Below, piece by piece: positions 36,065-44,389 of a stretch of DNA of 64,000 bases. Position numbers and translations under genes: made by a program. Numbering within the stretch: position 1 is the first letter of the stretch; every line of letters begins with the position of its first letter. The notes under the pieces are model-generated. The model did not search any database and was not told where the DNA came from. It saw only the letters and a program-made list of their open reading frames with translations. Origin of the DNA: Anderseniella sp963700885 (lineage in GTDB: Bacteria > Pseudomonadota > Alphaproteobacteria > Rhizobiales > Aestuariivirgaceae); NCBI GenBank assembly GCA_963700885.1, contig CAVOZJ010000002.1:248001-312000 (forward strand), given 5' to 3'.

Positions 36065-37411
36065 ATGGACAAGGAATTCTTTGGCACTGACGGGGTCCGC
36101 GGCAAGGCCAACAGCTACCCCATGCTGGCGGACACAGTGCTGAAAATCGGCATGGCTGCCGGTTCGCTTTACAGGCGTGGAAATCACCGCCATCGCGTGG
36201 TGATCGGAAAGGATACGCGTCTGTCGGGATATATGGTTGAGCAGGCCCTCACCGCAGGATTCCTGTCGACAGGCATGGATGTGTTTCTGTTTGGGCCGGT
36301 TCCAACGCCTGCAGTTGCTATGCTGACCCGTTCGATGCGGGCTGATCTGGGGGTGATGCTTTCAGCATCGCACAACCCGTACCATGACAATGGCATAAAG
36401 ATATTCGGACCTGACGGGTACAAGCTGTCGGACGTCCAGGAAAATGAGATTCAAAAATTGGTCCTGGCGCCCGATACCATTTCCCTCGCGGAACCTGAAC
36501 ACATAGGCCGGGCCAAGCGCATCGAGGATTCCCAGGCTCGCTACATTGAGTTTGTGAAGGGTTCGTTTCCGAAAGATCTGACACTTGACGGCCTGAGAGT
36601 TGTTGTTGATTGCGCCAACGGGGCAGCCTACCAGGTAGCGCCGACTGCCTTGTGGGAACTGGGTGCGGAAGTCATTCCGATCGGGGTTGAGCCAAACGGC
36701 TTCAACATAAACGATGAATGCGGCTCTACGCATCCGCAGAAAGTGGCGGCACAGGTTCGTAAAATGCGGGCTGACATCGGCATATCACTGGATGGTGATG
36801 CTGATCGCTGCATACTTGTTGATGAGCACGGCAATGTTATTGATGGTGACCAGGTCATGGCGCTGATTGCCACCTCCTGGCACAAGCGGGGCTTGTTGCG
36901 CGGTGACGGGTTGGTCGCGACCATCATGTCGAACCTCGGCCTGGAGCGGTTGATGGCATCGAAACAATTGAAGCTGGAGCGTACCAGGGTAGGCGATCGC
37001 TATGTCGTGGAGCATATGCGCTCAGGTGGTTTCAATGTCGGCGGTGAACAGTCCGGTCACGTGGTTCTTTCGGATTTCAACACAACCGGCGATGGCCTGA
37101 TCGCGGCCCTGCAGGTGTTGGCGGTGCTGGTGCAGAATGGCGGTTCGGTGAGCAATGTCTGCCGGATGTTTGAGCCGGTGCCGCAGGTGCTGAAAAATGT
37201 CCGCTATGGCTCCGGACAACCGCTGGAACACGAGCAGGTGAAAAAGGCCATTGCTGCTGCCGAGATCAAACTGGGCAGTTCGGGAAGGCTTGTCATTCGA
37301 AAATCAGGAACGGAACCGCTCATTCGCGTGATGGCAGAGGCCGACAATGCGGACCTGGTGACTTCGGTGGTCGATGACATCGTCGCAGAGGTCCAGCGGC
37401 ACGCTGCCTGA
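36065..37411 (+). CDS. glmM: Phosphoglucosamine mutase GlmM
   Basis: GlmM turns glucosamine-6-phosphate into glucosamine-1-phosphate for UDP-GlcNAc, the precursor of wall and LPS. Among 448 residues the head is FFGTDGVRGKAN, the phosphoserine loop SASHNPYHDNGIKIF holds the catalytic Ser near 102, and the metal loop is DGDADR (near 242). The phosphate-binding tail is RKSGTEPLIRVM. It follows folP as in many alphaproteobacteria. A terminator hairpin lies 107 nt downstream. Confidence 0.95.
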   Translation: MDKEFFGTDGVRGKANSYPMLADTVLKIGMAAGSLYRRGNHRHRVVIGKDTRLSGYMVEQALTAGFLSTGMDVFLFGPVPTPAVAMLTRSMRADLGVMLSASHNPYHDNGIKIFGPDGYKLSDVQENEIQKLVLAPDTISLAEPEHIGRAKRIEDSQARYIEFVKGSFPKDLTLDGLRVVVDCANGAAYQVAPTALWELGAEVIPIGVEPNGFNINDECGSTHPQKVAAQVRKMRADIGISLDGDADRCILVDEHGNVIDGDQVMALIATSWHKRGLLRGDGLVATIMSNLGLERLMASKQLKLERTRVGDRYVVEHMRSGGFNVGGEQSGHVVLSDFNTTGDGLIAALQVLAVLVQNGGSVSNVCRMFEPVPQVLKNVRYGSGQPLEHEQVKKAIAAAEIKLGSSGRLVIRKSGTEPLIRVMAEADNADLVTSVVDDIVAEVQRHAA

Positions 37412-37517
37412 GGCATTCGAACAGTCCGGTTCCGAAATTGCCCCGGACATATATCAACATATAATCATTTTCATACTTGGCGCGGCCGGCTTTCTGCGCG
37501 GTTTTCGGGCGCCTGGA

Positions 37518-37548
37518 GCAGTTTTTTCGGCCCATCGGAAAAAACTGC
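37518..37548 (+). terminator. Hairpin after glmM
   Basis: GCAGTTTTTTC and GAAAAAACTGC form a perfect 11-bp stem with a 9-nt loop. It is a plausible terminator in the 289-nt glmM-OMP gap; the T run lies within the stem rather than after it. Confidence 0.5.
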
Positions 37549-37556
37549 GAACATGC

Positions 37557-37571
37557 TTAAGAGGTTCTTAA
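37557..37571 (+). promoter_or_regulatory. Perfect CtrA-type box upstream of an OMP gene
   Basis: TTAA-GAGGTTC-TTAA is an exact match to the CtrA consensus and lies 130 nt before the OMP start at 37701. Several outer-membrane genes belong to CtrA regulons in other alphaproteobacteria. Confidence 0.5.
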
Positions 37572-37700
37572 GCGGTTTGGTTAATTATCTCCATAGAAGG
37601 TTTGGTCCAGACGGTGTCCAGAGCATGAAACTGGAACTGAACGGCAATTGGCAAGCTCGCTCCTCGAGCAAGAGAAGCGTTCAGTGAATGGAGAGTACAA

Positions 37701-38444
37701 ATGATGGGTCGCACGCTGCTGAGAGTGTGTTTCGCTGCACTGGGATTGGGATTGGCCGGGACAGCCCACTCTGCGGACTATGATGGACAGCTACCGGATG
37801 AAGGTTTCAACGGCTTCTGGAGCTGTCTGTATGCCCGTATTGACGGGGGTGTGTCGTTGTATGACCGCCCGACGGTTACGCAACCGATCGGGGGTGGTTT
37901 TGACAACGGTAGCGGCGGTACAACGACTACGGCAATAAATTCCGAGATCGATGATGCCGGTTTCATTGAAGGAGGCATCGGCTGTCAGGTTGCCAGCAGT
38001 ATGCGGATCGAAATCACCGGCGGCGCCACTCTCAAATCGTCCCTGACTGATGCGTTTCCAGACTCTCTGGATGCGGAGCTCGGGTCGCAGTACGTGTTTG
38101 TTTCCACTTTCTGGGATATTACCAACTATGCCGGCTTCACACCGTATATCGGCGGAGGCATCGGTGCTGCCAGGAACGAAATCTCCGGTCTGACCGCACC
38201 GAGCGGAGCGGCGGACGGGAGTGACTACGATTTTGCCTACCATGTCGATGCCGGCGTATCGTATGACATCACGCCCAGCCTGAAATTTGACATGGCCTAT
38301 CGATACATCGATCTGGGCGAGGTTATTTCCGGCGTTGATCCGGCCCCGATCGCAGGTGACCCGGGGGCAATCAGCGTTGCCGGGATTGAGTCTCATGAGT
38401 TCAAGTTCGGCCTGCGCTATTATTTCGCAGGTCCTGCCTGGTAA
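37701..38444 (+). CDS. Outer-membrane beta-barrel protein (porin family)
   Basis: A 247-residue secreted protein with a signal peptide (CFAALGLGLAGTAHS/AD). It is followed by alternating beta-strand patterns (MRIEITGGATLKSS, YVFVSTFWDI, FTPYIGGGIGAARNE, LKFDMAYRYIDLGEV, HEFKFGLRYYF). This layout fits the 8-stranded Omp25/Omp31-like barrels of Rhizobiales. The last residues (AGPAW) are less typical than a terminal Phe, but W is tolerated. An ATG three bases later is an alternative start. A CtrA box lies upstream and a strong terminator downstream. Confidence 0.8.
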   Translation: MMGRTLLRVCFAALGLGLAGTAHSADYDGQLPDEGFNGFWSCLYARIDGGVSLYDRPTVTQPIGGGFDNGSGGTTTTAINSEIDDAGFIEGGIGCQVASSMRIEITGGATLKSSLTDAFPDSLDAELGSQYVFVSTFWDITNYAGFTPYIGGGIGAARNEISGLTAPSGAADGSDYDFAYHVDAGVSYDITPSLKFDMAYRYIDLGEVISGVDPAPIAGDPGAISVAGIESHEFKFGLRYYFAGPAW

Positions 38445-38507
38445 ACACTATCCGGTGATCGCGCTATCGATCACTGTGTAAAGACCCCATTTACCGAGGG
38501 GAAATGA

Positions 38508-38559
38508 AGGCTCGCATGTCCCGGTATTGGCGGCGGAACCGGACGTGCGAGCCTCTTTT
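38508..38559 (+). terminator. Rho-independent terminator after the first OMP gene
   Basis: AGGCTCGCATGTCC pairs with GGACGTGCGAGCCT as a long GC-rich stem and is followed by CTTTTG. The remaining 260 nt before the next start codon hold no gene I can support, only the next gene's leader. Confidence 0.85.
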
Positions 38560-38822
38560 GTGTCAGAACCGCTGAACTGGTTAAAAGTGTATGTCCTAAA
38601 CGTGCCGCAACGGCGCGAATTTGGCAGCATTTTGGTAACCCTGACAAGGCGTCGCCATGATGCCTCAATCGCGACTGCAATCCGACAATATGATCCTGTA
38701 GTTCCTCTTCCCCAGAGAGTGGGCGGAAGTGTTGGGCCAATGCCCTTTGAACAGTGACGGGCCTTCATGCCAATCAATCAAGCAGGGATACACCCGGAGT
38801 ACCGGGGAGAAGGAGTTGTGAG

Positions 38823-39413
38823 TTGAACAGGTTTTTCAGACGGGGACTTTTGGCGTCCTCATGTTTCGCGTTGATGGCGCCGGTTGCGATCGCCGCAGAT
38901 ATTTATGTACCCCCGCCGCCGGTTCCTGCCCCTTACGTGCAGGATGACAACTACATATCAGGCTGGTATGTCCGCGGTGATGCAGGCTTTTCGTGGCTGG
39001 CTATGGATGGTTTTGATGATGGCGGCGCCGCGATTGCCGGCGGTGGTGTCGGTTACCAGGTGAACCAGTACTTCCGGACCGATCTGCGGGCAGATTATGG
39101 ATTTGACCAGGACGCAGGGCCATTCGATGTGAGGGGATCGACAGTGCTGTGGAACGGCTATATTGATGTACCGCTGTCCATGGGATTCACACCTTATGCA
39201 GGTGTCGGCGCCGGCTACGGATTCGTCAATTATTCAGGTGCAGCGGCCCCGGCCAATGATGATGGCTTTGCATGGGCCGCGATGGGAGGCGTTGCCTTCG
39301 AGATGGCCCCGAATATCACGCTGGATGCCGGTTACCGTTACCGTCAGATCGATGTTGCCGGACCCAATTACAGCGATCACTCGGTTACAGGCGGCCTGCG
39401 CTGGAGCTTTTGA
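38823..39413 (+). CDS. Outer-membrane beta-barrel protein
   Basis: A 196-residue barrel protein. The TTG at 38823 is supported by AAGGAG 7 nt upstream and by the signal peptide that follows (LLASSCFALMAPVAIA/AD); no ATG gives a comparable start. The mature protein begins with a Pro-rich stretch (YVPPPPVPAP) and then alternating beta strands. It ends in GGLRWSF, the C-terminal aromatic Phe expected for BAM-dependent insertion. It resembles the preceding OMP in size and design, so the two may be paralogous. Confidence 0.8.
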   Translation: MNRFFRRGLLASSCFALMAPVAIAADIYVPPPPVPAPYVQDDNYISGWYVRGDAGFSWLAMDGFDDGGAAIAGGGVGYQVNQYFRTDLRADYGFDQDAGPFDVRGSTVLWNGYIDVPLSMGFTPYAGVGAGYGFVNYSGAAAPANDDGFAWAAMGGVAFEMAPNITLDAGYRYRQIDVAGPNYSDHSVTGGLRWSF

Positions 39414-39453
39414 TACATTTGCCTGATGATCTTCAGGCGACACGGAACCTGAC

Positions 39454-39486
39454 GGTCTGCTCTCATCGCGGAGCAGGCCGTTTCAG
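39454..39486 (+). terminator. Rho-independent terminator after the second OMP gene
   Basis: GGTCTGCTC pairs with GAGCAGGCC (one G-T pair) around an 8-nt loop, followed by GTTTCAG. A smaller hairpin (CCTGATGATCTTCAGG) precedes it. Confidence 0.7.
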
Positions 39487-39564
39487 ATTTAAGCCAGCAT
39501 AGTACCAGGCCGCTGTTACCGAGCTCTGATATCACGCATCGAATTCGCACTTGATTGTGATGCT

Positions 39565-39636
39565 TCCTTCCAGTATCTCCGTCCGTGGGACACCTCTCCC
39601 CAACGAGAGGCTTTTCATCTGGAAGGATGACCAGAC
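39565..39636 (+). promoter_or_regulatory. Candidate serC leader RNA motif
   Basis: Directly before serC, CTTCCAG (39568) can pair with CTGGAAG (near 39615), which contains the GGAAGG ribosome site, and CCTCTC-CCCAAC-GAGAGG forms a hairpin followed by CTTTTC. A conserved cis-regulatory 'serC' motif is known upstream of serC in alphaproteobacteria. Position and hairpin layout fit it; the ligand, if any, is not known. Confidence 0.55.
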
Positions 39637-40803
39637 ATGACGATTTCGAAACCGGTGGCGCGGCCGGCAAATCCGCATTTTTCGTCCGGCCCGTGTGCCA
39701 AGATACCCGGCTGGACACCCGACACCCTTCAATCAGCCTTTCTCGGACGTTCGCATCGTGCAAGCGATGGCAAATTGCGATTGAAGCACGCAATTGACCT
39801 GACACGTCAGATATTGTGCGTGCCGGACGACTACCTGATTGGCATTGTGCCGGCATCCGACACTGGCGCGATGGAAATGGCCATGTGGAACCTGCTGGGC
39901 GAACGTGGTGTGGACATGCTTGCCTGGGAAAGCTTTGGCGAAGGCTGGGTGACAGATGTCGTCAAACAGTTGAAACTGACCGATGTGAGGTCAATCAGGG
40001 CCGGCTATGGCGAATTGCCCGATCTGTCGGAAGCTGATTTTGACCGCGACGTGGTTTTTACCTGGAACGGAACAACAAGCGGCGTGCGGGTGCCCGACGG
40101 CAACTTCATACCGTCAGACAGGGCGGGCCTGACCATATGTGACGCAACATCTGCTGCTTTTGCTCAACCGCTGGATTTTGCAAAGCTCGATGTCGTGACC
40201 TATTCATGGCAAAAGGTGTTAGGTGGCGAAGGCGGCCACGGCATGCTGATACTGTCGCCGCGCGCTGTTGAGCGCCTGGAAAGCTATACGCCTGCATGGC
40301 CATTGCCGAAGATTTTCCGCCTGACGAAGGGCGGCAGGATCAATGCCGGGATTTTCAGGGGAGAAACCATCAACACGCCATCGATGTTGTGTGTTGAAGA
40401 TTATATCAAGGCCCTGGAGTGGGCAGAAGAAGCTGGTGGTCTGAACGCCCTGATGGCTCGTGCAGATGCCAATGCCGATACACTGAACAGCTGGGCAGAT
40501 CGCACAGACTGGATCGACAATCTGGCGGTCGTGAAGGAGACCCGTTCCAACACATCGGTGTGCCTGAAATTGTCCGCATCTGCCGTGGCCGGTCTCGATG
40601 ACGACGCGGCCGCGGACCTGCCGAAGCAGATAGTCAAGCTTCTTGCAGCGGAAAAGGTCGCCTTCGACATCGGTGCCTACCGGGATGCACCGGCAGGTCT
40701 TCGCATCTGGTGCGGTGCGACGGTTGAAAGGTCTGACATCGAAACGCTGACATCCTGGCTTGACTGGGCTTATGCGCAAGCCTCCCAGCCGGTCACCGCG
40801 TAA
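39637..40803 (+). CDS. serC: Phosphoserine aminotransferase
   Basis: SerC makes phosphoserine from 3-phosphohydroxypyruvate with PLP, the second step of serine synthesis. It has 388 residues, starts MTISKPVARPANPHFSSGPC, and carries the PLP Lys in TYSWQKVLGGEGGHGM. This is the longer alphaproteobacterial SerC type. The ATG at 39637 follows GGAAGGATG. SerA follows 55 nt downstream, so the first two steps of the pathway are encoded together. Confidence 0.95.
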   Translation: MTISKPVARPANPHFSSGPCAKIPGWTPDTLQSAFLGRSHRASDGKLRLKHAIDLTRQILCVPDDYLIGIVPASDTGAMEMAMWNLLGERGVDMLAWESFGEGWVTDVVKQLKLTDVRSIRAGYGELPDLSEADFDRDVVFTWNGTTSGVRVPDGNFIPSDRAGLTICDATSAAFAQPLDFAKLDVVTYSWQKVLGGEGGHGMLILSPRAVERLESYTPAWPLPKIFRLTKGGRINAGIFRGETINTPSMLCVEDYIKALEWAEEAGGLNALMARADANADTLNSWADRTDWIDNLAVVKETRSNTSVCLKLSASAVAGLDDDAAADLPKQIVKLLAAEKVAFDIGAYRDAPAGLRIWCGATVERSDIETLTSWLDWAYAQASQPVTA

Positions 40804-40858
40804 GGCAAAGTCGAATTTCTACCGGTCAAGATGAAATTTCAAACTGGAGTAATGCCCA

Positions 40859-42445
40859 ATGGCACCTCGTGTACTTGTATCTGACAAACTCTCGCCTGCG
40901 GCTATTGAGATCTTCAAGGCACGCGGCATCGATGTTGACTTTGAACCGGACCTTGGCAAGGACAAGGAGGCGCTGCTGGCATGTATTGCCGGCTATGACG
41001 GGCTTGCCATCAGGTCTGCCACCAGGGTCACGGCCAGGATCATAGACGCTGCAACCAATCTCAAGGTGATCGGACGGGCCGGTATTGGTGTGGACAACGT
41101 CGAAATACCCGCGGCTTCTGCAAAAGGCATTATCGTGATGAACACGCCGTTCGGGAACACGATAACAACCGCAGAGCATGCGATTTCAATGATGCTCGCC
41201 CTGGCGCGGCAGATACCGGAAGCCAACGCTTCGACCCAGGCAGGCAAGTGGGAGAAATCCCGTTTCATGGGTGTCGAACTGTTCAACAAGACACTGGGCC
41301 TGATCGGTTGCGGCAACATCGGGTCAATTGTAGCTGACCGCGCATTGGGCCTGCGCATGCGGGTAATAGCATTCGATCCGTTCCTGGCAGAAGACCGCGC
41401 CATCGAACTCGGCGTGGAGAAGGTTGAACTGGAAGAACTGCTGAAGCGTGCAGACTTTATTTCCCTGCATACGCCTCTGACCGACAAGACCCGAAACATC
41501 CTGGATGCCAGGGCGATGAGCCGGATGAAAAAAGGCGTGCGCATCATCAACTGCGCGCGTGGCGGCCTGGTCTCGGAAGCAGCGCTCAAGGCGGCTCTCG
41601 ATGCCGGACATATTGCCGGCGCCGCGCTCGATGTGTTTGAGGTCGAACCTGCAACTGACAATGCACTGTTCGGTCATCCCAACGTCGTCTGCACGCCGCA
41701 TCTTGGTGCAGCCACGTCGGAAGCACAGGAGAATGTCGCTCTCCAGATTGCCGAACAGATGTCGGATTATCTGTTGCAGGGAGCCGTTTCCAATGCTCTC
41801 AACATGCCGTCAATTTCCGCTGAAGAGGCACCACGCCTGAGGCCGTTCGTGGCGCTGGCAGAACAACTGGGTTCATTTGCCGGGCAAGCAACGGAAACGT
41901 CGATCATGGCCGTGACCATTGAATACGCGGGTGAGGTGGCCGAAATGAACACCAAGGCCCTGACATCGGCACTTCTGGCTGGTTTGTTCCGGCCCATCCT
42001 GGGAGAGGTCAACATGGTGTCGGCGCCGGTTATGGCGAAGGAGCGTTCGATCAAGGTCGACGAAGTGCGTCAGACCAAGCGCGGCGTCTACGACAACTAC
42101 ATCCGGCTGACCGTGACCACCGCCAAACAGGAACGCTCGGTGGCCGGCACCGTATTCTCCGATGGCAAACCGCGGATCATCCAGATCAAGGGCATCAACA
42201 TGGAAGCCGAACTCGGCAAGCACATGATCTACGTAACCAACGAGGACAAGCCCGGATTTATCGGCGCGTTTGGCCGCCTGCTGGGTGATGCGGGTGTCAA
42301 TATTGCGACATTCAATCTCGGCCGCGATGAAGCCGGTGGCAATGCCATCTGCCTGGCGGAAATCGATGGCAAGGTGACGCCAGAACTGCTTGCGCAGATT
42401 GAGGCATTGCCCCAGGTGCGGCAGGCGAAGTGCCTGAACTTCTGA
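40859..42445 (+). CDS. serA: D-3-phosphoglycerate dehydrogenase
   Basis: SerA oxidises 3-phosphoglycerate to start serine synthesis. The 528-residue long form has the NAD-binding segment LIGCGNIGSIVADRALGLRM (near 145). The catalytic Arg, Glu and His lie in the NCARGG, DVFEVEP and TPHLGAAT regions. An intervening domain and a C-terminal ACT domain (IYVTNEDKPGFIGAFGRLLG) follow, which usually senses serine. It probably shares a transcript with serC. Confidence 0.96.
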   Translation: MAPRVLVSDKLSPAAIEIFKARGIDVDFEPDLGKDKEALLACIAGYDGLAIRSATRVTARIIDAATNLKVIGRAGIGVDNVEIPAASAKGIIVMNTPFGNTITTAEHAISMMLALARQIPEANASTQAGKWEKSRFMGVELFNKTLGLIGCGNIGSIVADRALGLRMRVIAFDPFLAEDRAIELGVEKVELEELLKRADFISLHTPLTDKTRNILDARAMSRMKKGVRIINCARGGLVSEAALKAALDAGHIAGAALDVFEVEPATDNALFGHPNVVCTPHLGAATSEAQENVALQIAEQMSDYLLQGAVSNALNMPSISAEEAPRLRPFVALAEQLGSFAGQATETSIMAVTIEYAGEVAEMNTKALTSALLAGLFRPILGEVNMVSAPVMAKERSIKVDEVRQTKRGVYDNYIRLTVTTAKQERSVAGTVFSDGKPRIIQIKGINMEAELGKHMIYVTNEDKPGFIGAFGRLLGDAGVNIATFNLGRDEAGGNAICLAEIDGKVTPELLAQIEALPQVRQAKCLNF

Positions 42446-42451
42446 ACGGCG

Positions 42452-42802
42452 TCAGTTTTCGCTGCTGACGGAATCGATGTAAAACAGCAGATCCTCGACC
42501 TGGCGTTCCGAAAACTCCCATCTGGGCATTGGCTCATGGCCCAGCAGCAGACCCTCCAGAAGCTGGTCGGCGACGCCTTCCAGCGTCAGTTTCTGAATGA
42601 GGGTCGAAAACGGCGGCGATTTTTTCTCCTTGCCGGGTCCCGGTCCGGCTATCGCATGACACCTTTTGCACAACAACTGTGCCAGTTCCTGGCCCCGCAT
42701 GATCGAGGCCGTATCTTCATCGCCGTGTGCCGGTAAATGACCGGCCGTCATCGCCAGTGCGGCCAGTCCAAACATCACCGGAGAGAACCTGACATGTAAC
42801 AT
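42452..42802 (-). CDS. Small secreted c-type cytochrome
   Basis: A 116-residue periplasmic cytochrome c. A signal peptide (MFGLAALAMTAGHLPAHG) is followed by one heme site CKRCH and a likely axial Met in EPMPRWEFSERQ. The start at 42802 (MLHVRFSPVM) was preferred over one seven codons earlier. The fold looks like class I cytochrome c. Its redox partner is unknown. It is convergent with serA: their ends are 6 nt apart and share the CGTCAG/CTGACG hairpin at 42451-42471. Confidence 0.85.
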   Translation of the reverse strand: MLHVRFSPVMFGLAALAMTAGHLPAHGDEDTASIMRGQELAQLLCKRCHAIAGPGPGKEKKSPPFSTLIQKLTLEGVADQLLEGLLLGHEPMPRWEFSERQVEDLLFYIDSVSSEN

Positions 42803-43074
42803 GAAACAACTTTCCCTTGGCATATCGCCGCAGTATGGCCCAATCCAAACCAGCTTACAGCAAAGTCAGACTGCTGGTCTTGAGGGAAATCAAATCAATA
42901 ATTCCAGGTTCATTCAACCAAATGTCATTCTCATCCAGACACAAAAAATCGTTGAAGGGCTCAATAACCGGTTCCTTTGGCATCTGTGGCAGTGTAAAGA
43001 CTTGCAACGGTCCTGCTGCCTGAACGCGGTGCGGGCCGTTCGCTTTTTCCGATGCAGAATGGATGGGCCTGAAG

Positions 43075-44376
43075 ATGGCAAATGTAGTGGTGGTTGGCGC
43101 CCAGTGGGGTGACGAGGGCAAGGGCAAGCTGGTTGACTGGCTGTCTGAACGTGCCGATGTCGTCGCCAGGTTTCAAGGTGGGCACAATGCAGGTCATACC
43201 CTGGTCATTGACGGAGTGACCTACAAGTTGTCCCTGCTGCCATCCGGCATAGTGCGGCCGGGCAAATTGTCGATAATAGGCAATGGAGTGGTCATTGACC
43301 CGTGGGCACTGGATGACGAGATCAACCGGCTTGAATCGCAGGGCGTGATGGTTACACCTGACAATCTGCGGATTGCAGAAAATGCCGTTTTAATTCTGCC
43401 GTTGCACCGTGAACTGGACGGGATGCGTGAAGCCGCTGCCGGTGCAGGCAAGATCGGTACGACAGGCCGGGGTATTGGCCCTGCCTACGAAGACAAGACG
43501 GGACGCCGTGCAATCCGTGTCTACGATCTGACCAACAAGGATTCACTGGAAGGCAAGATTGAACGCCTGCTGGCGCACCACAACGCGCTGCGGCGCGGGC
43601 TGGGCGAAGCTGAAGTGGATGGCGGGGCGCTTGCCCGCGAGTTGCTCGCCATAGCGCCGCGCATACTGCCTTACATGGACACGACGTGGCGCCTGCTCGA
43701 CGATGCAAGACGGCACCAGAAGCGCATCCTTTTTGAAGGCGCTCAGGGGGTAATGCTGGATATCGATCATGGCACATATCCGTTTGTGACTTCGTCCAAC
43801 ACGGTCGCTGCGCAGGCAGCAACCGGGTCAGGTGTCGGTCCGGACATGCTCAATTACGTCCTTGGTATTGCCAAGGCCTATACCACGCGTGTCGGGTCCG
43901 GTCCGTTCCCTTCCGAACTGTTTGACGATACCGGTGAAAAACTTGGTGAACGAGGCCGCGAATTCGGCACCGTGACCGGTCGCAAACGCCGCTGTGGCTG
44001 GTTTGATGCGGTGATGGTTCGTCAGGCAATCAAGACGGCCGGCATTTCCGGCATTGCATTGACAAAACTTGACGTACTGGATGGCTTTGATGAGATAAAG
44101 GTCTGTACCGGCTATAAACTTGACGGCAAAACCATTGAACGGTTGCCTGCAGGCCAGGGTGCGCAATCTCGCGTCGAGCCGGTATATTCCAGCTTTGAAG
44201 GGTGGAGCGACACAACGGCGGGCGCCCGGTCATGGGCGGAACTGCCGGCCCAGGCGGTAAAGTATGTGCGCCAGATTGAAGAGCTGATTGATTGCCCCAT
44301 CGCGCTGCTGTCAACCAGCCCGGAGCGTGAAGATACCATCTTGATGCGCGATCCATTTGAGGATCAGGTGAGGTAG
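43075..44376 (+). CDS. purA: Adenylosuccinate synthetase
   Basis: PurA joins IMP and aspartate with GTP, the first committed step to AMP. The 433-residue product starts MANVVVVGAQWGDEGKGKLV, with the phosphate loop at GDEGKGK and the base-recognition segment GGHNAGHT. A start four codons earlier (43063) is possible. The 270-nt gap upstream holds no gene I can support. It is convergent with the EAL gene. Confidence 0.95.
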   Translation: MANVVVVGAQWGDEGKGKLVDWLSERADVVARFQGGHNAGHTLVIDGVTYKLSLLPSGIVRPGKLSIIGNGVVIDPWALDDEINRLESQGVMVTPDNLRIAENAVLILPLHRELDGMREAAAGAGKIGTTGRGIGPAYEDKTGRRAIRVYDLTNKDSLEGKIERLLAHHNALRRGLGEAEVDGGALARELLAIAPRILPYMDTTWRLLDDARRHQKRILFEGAQGVMLDIDHGTYPFVTSSNTVAAQAATGSGVGPDMLNYVLGIAKAYTTRVGSGPFPSELFDDTGEKLGERGREFGTVTGRKRRCGWFDAVMVRQAIKTAGISGIALTKLDVLDGFDEIKVCTGYKLDGKTIERLPAGQGAQSRVEPVYSSFEGWSDTTAGARSWAELPAQAVKYVRQIEELIDCPIALLSTSPEREDTILMRDPFEDQVR

Positions 44377-44389
44377 GCAAGCGGCTGTT

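Noticed and set aside
40993..41661. Long antisense frame within serA
   Set aside because: Ser/Ala/Arg-biased composition and full overlap with serA mark a mirror frame.
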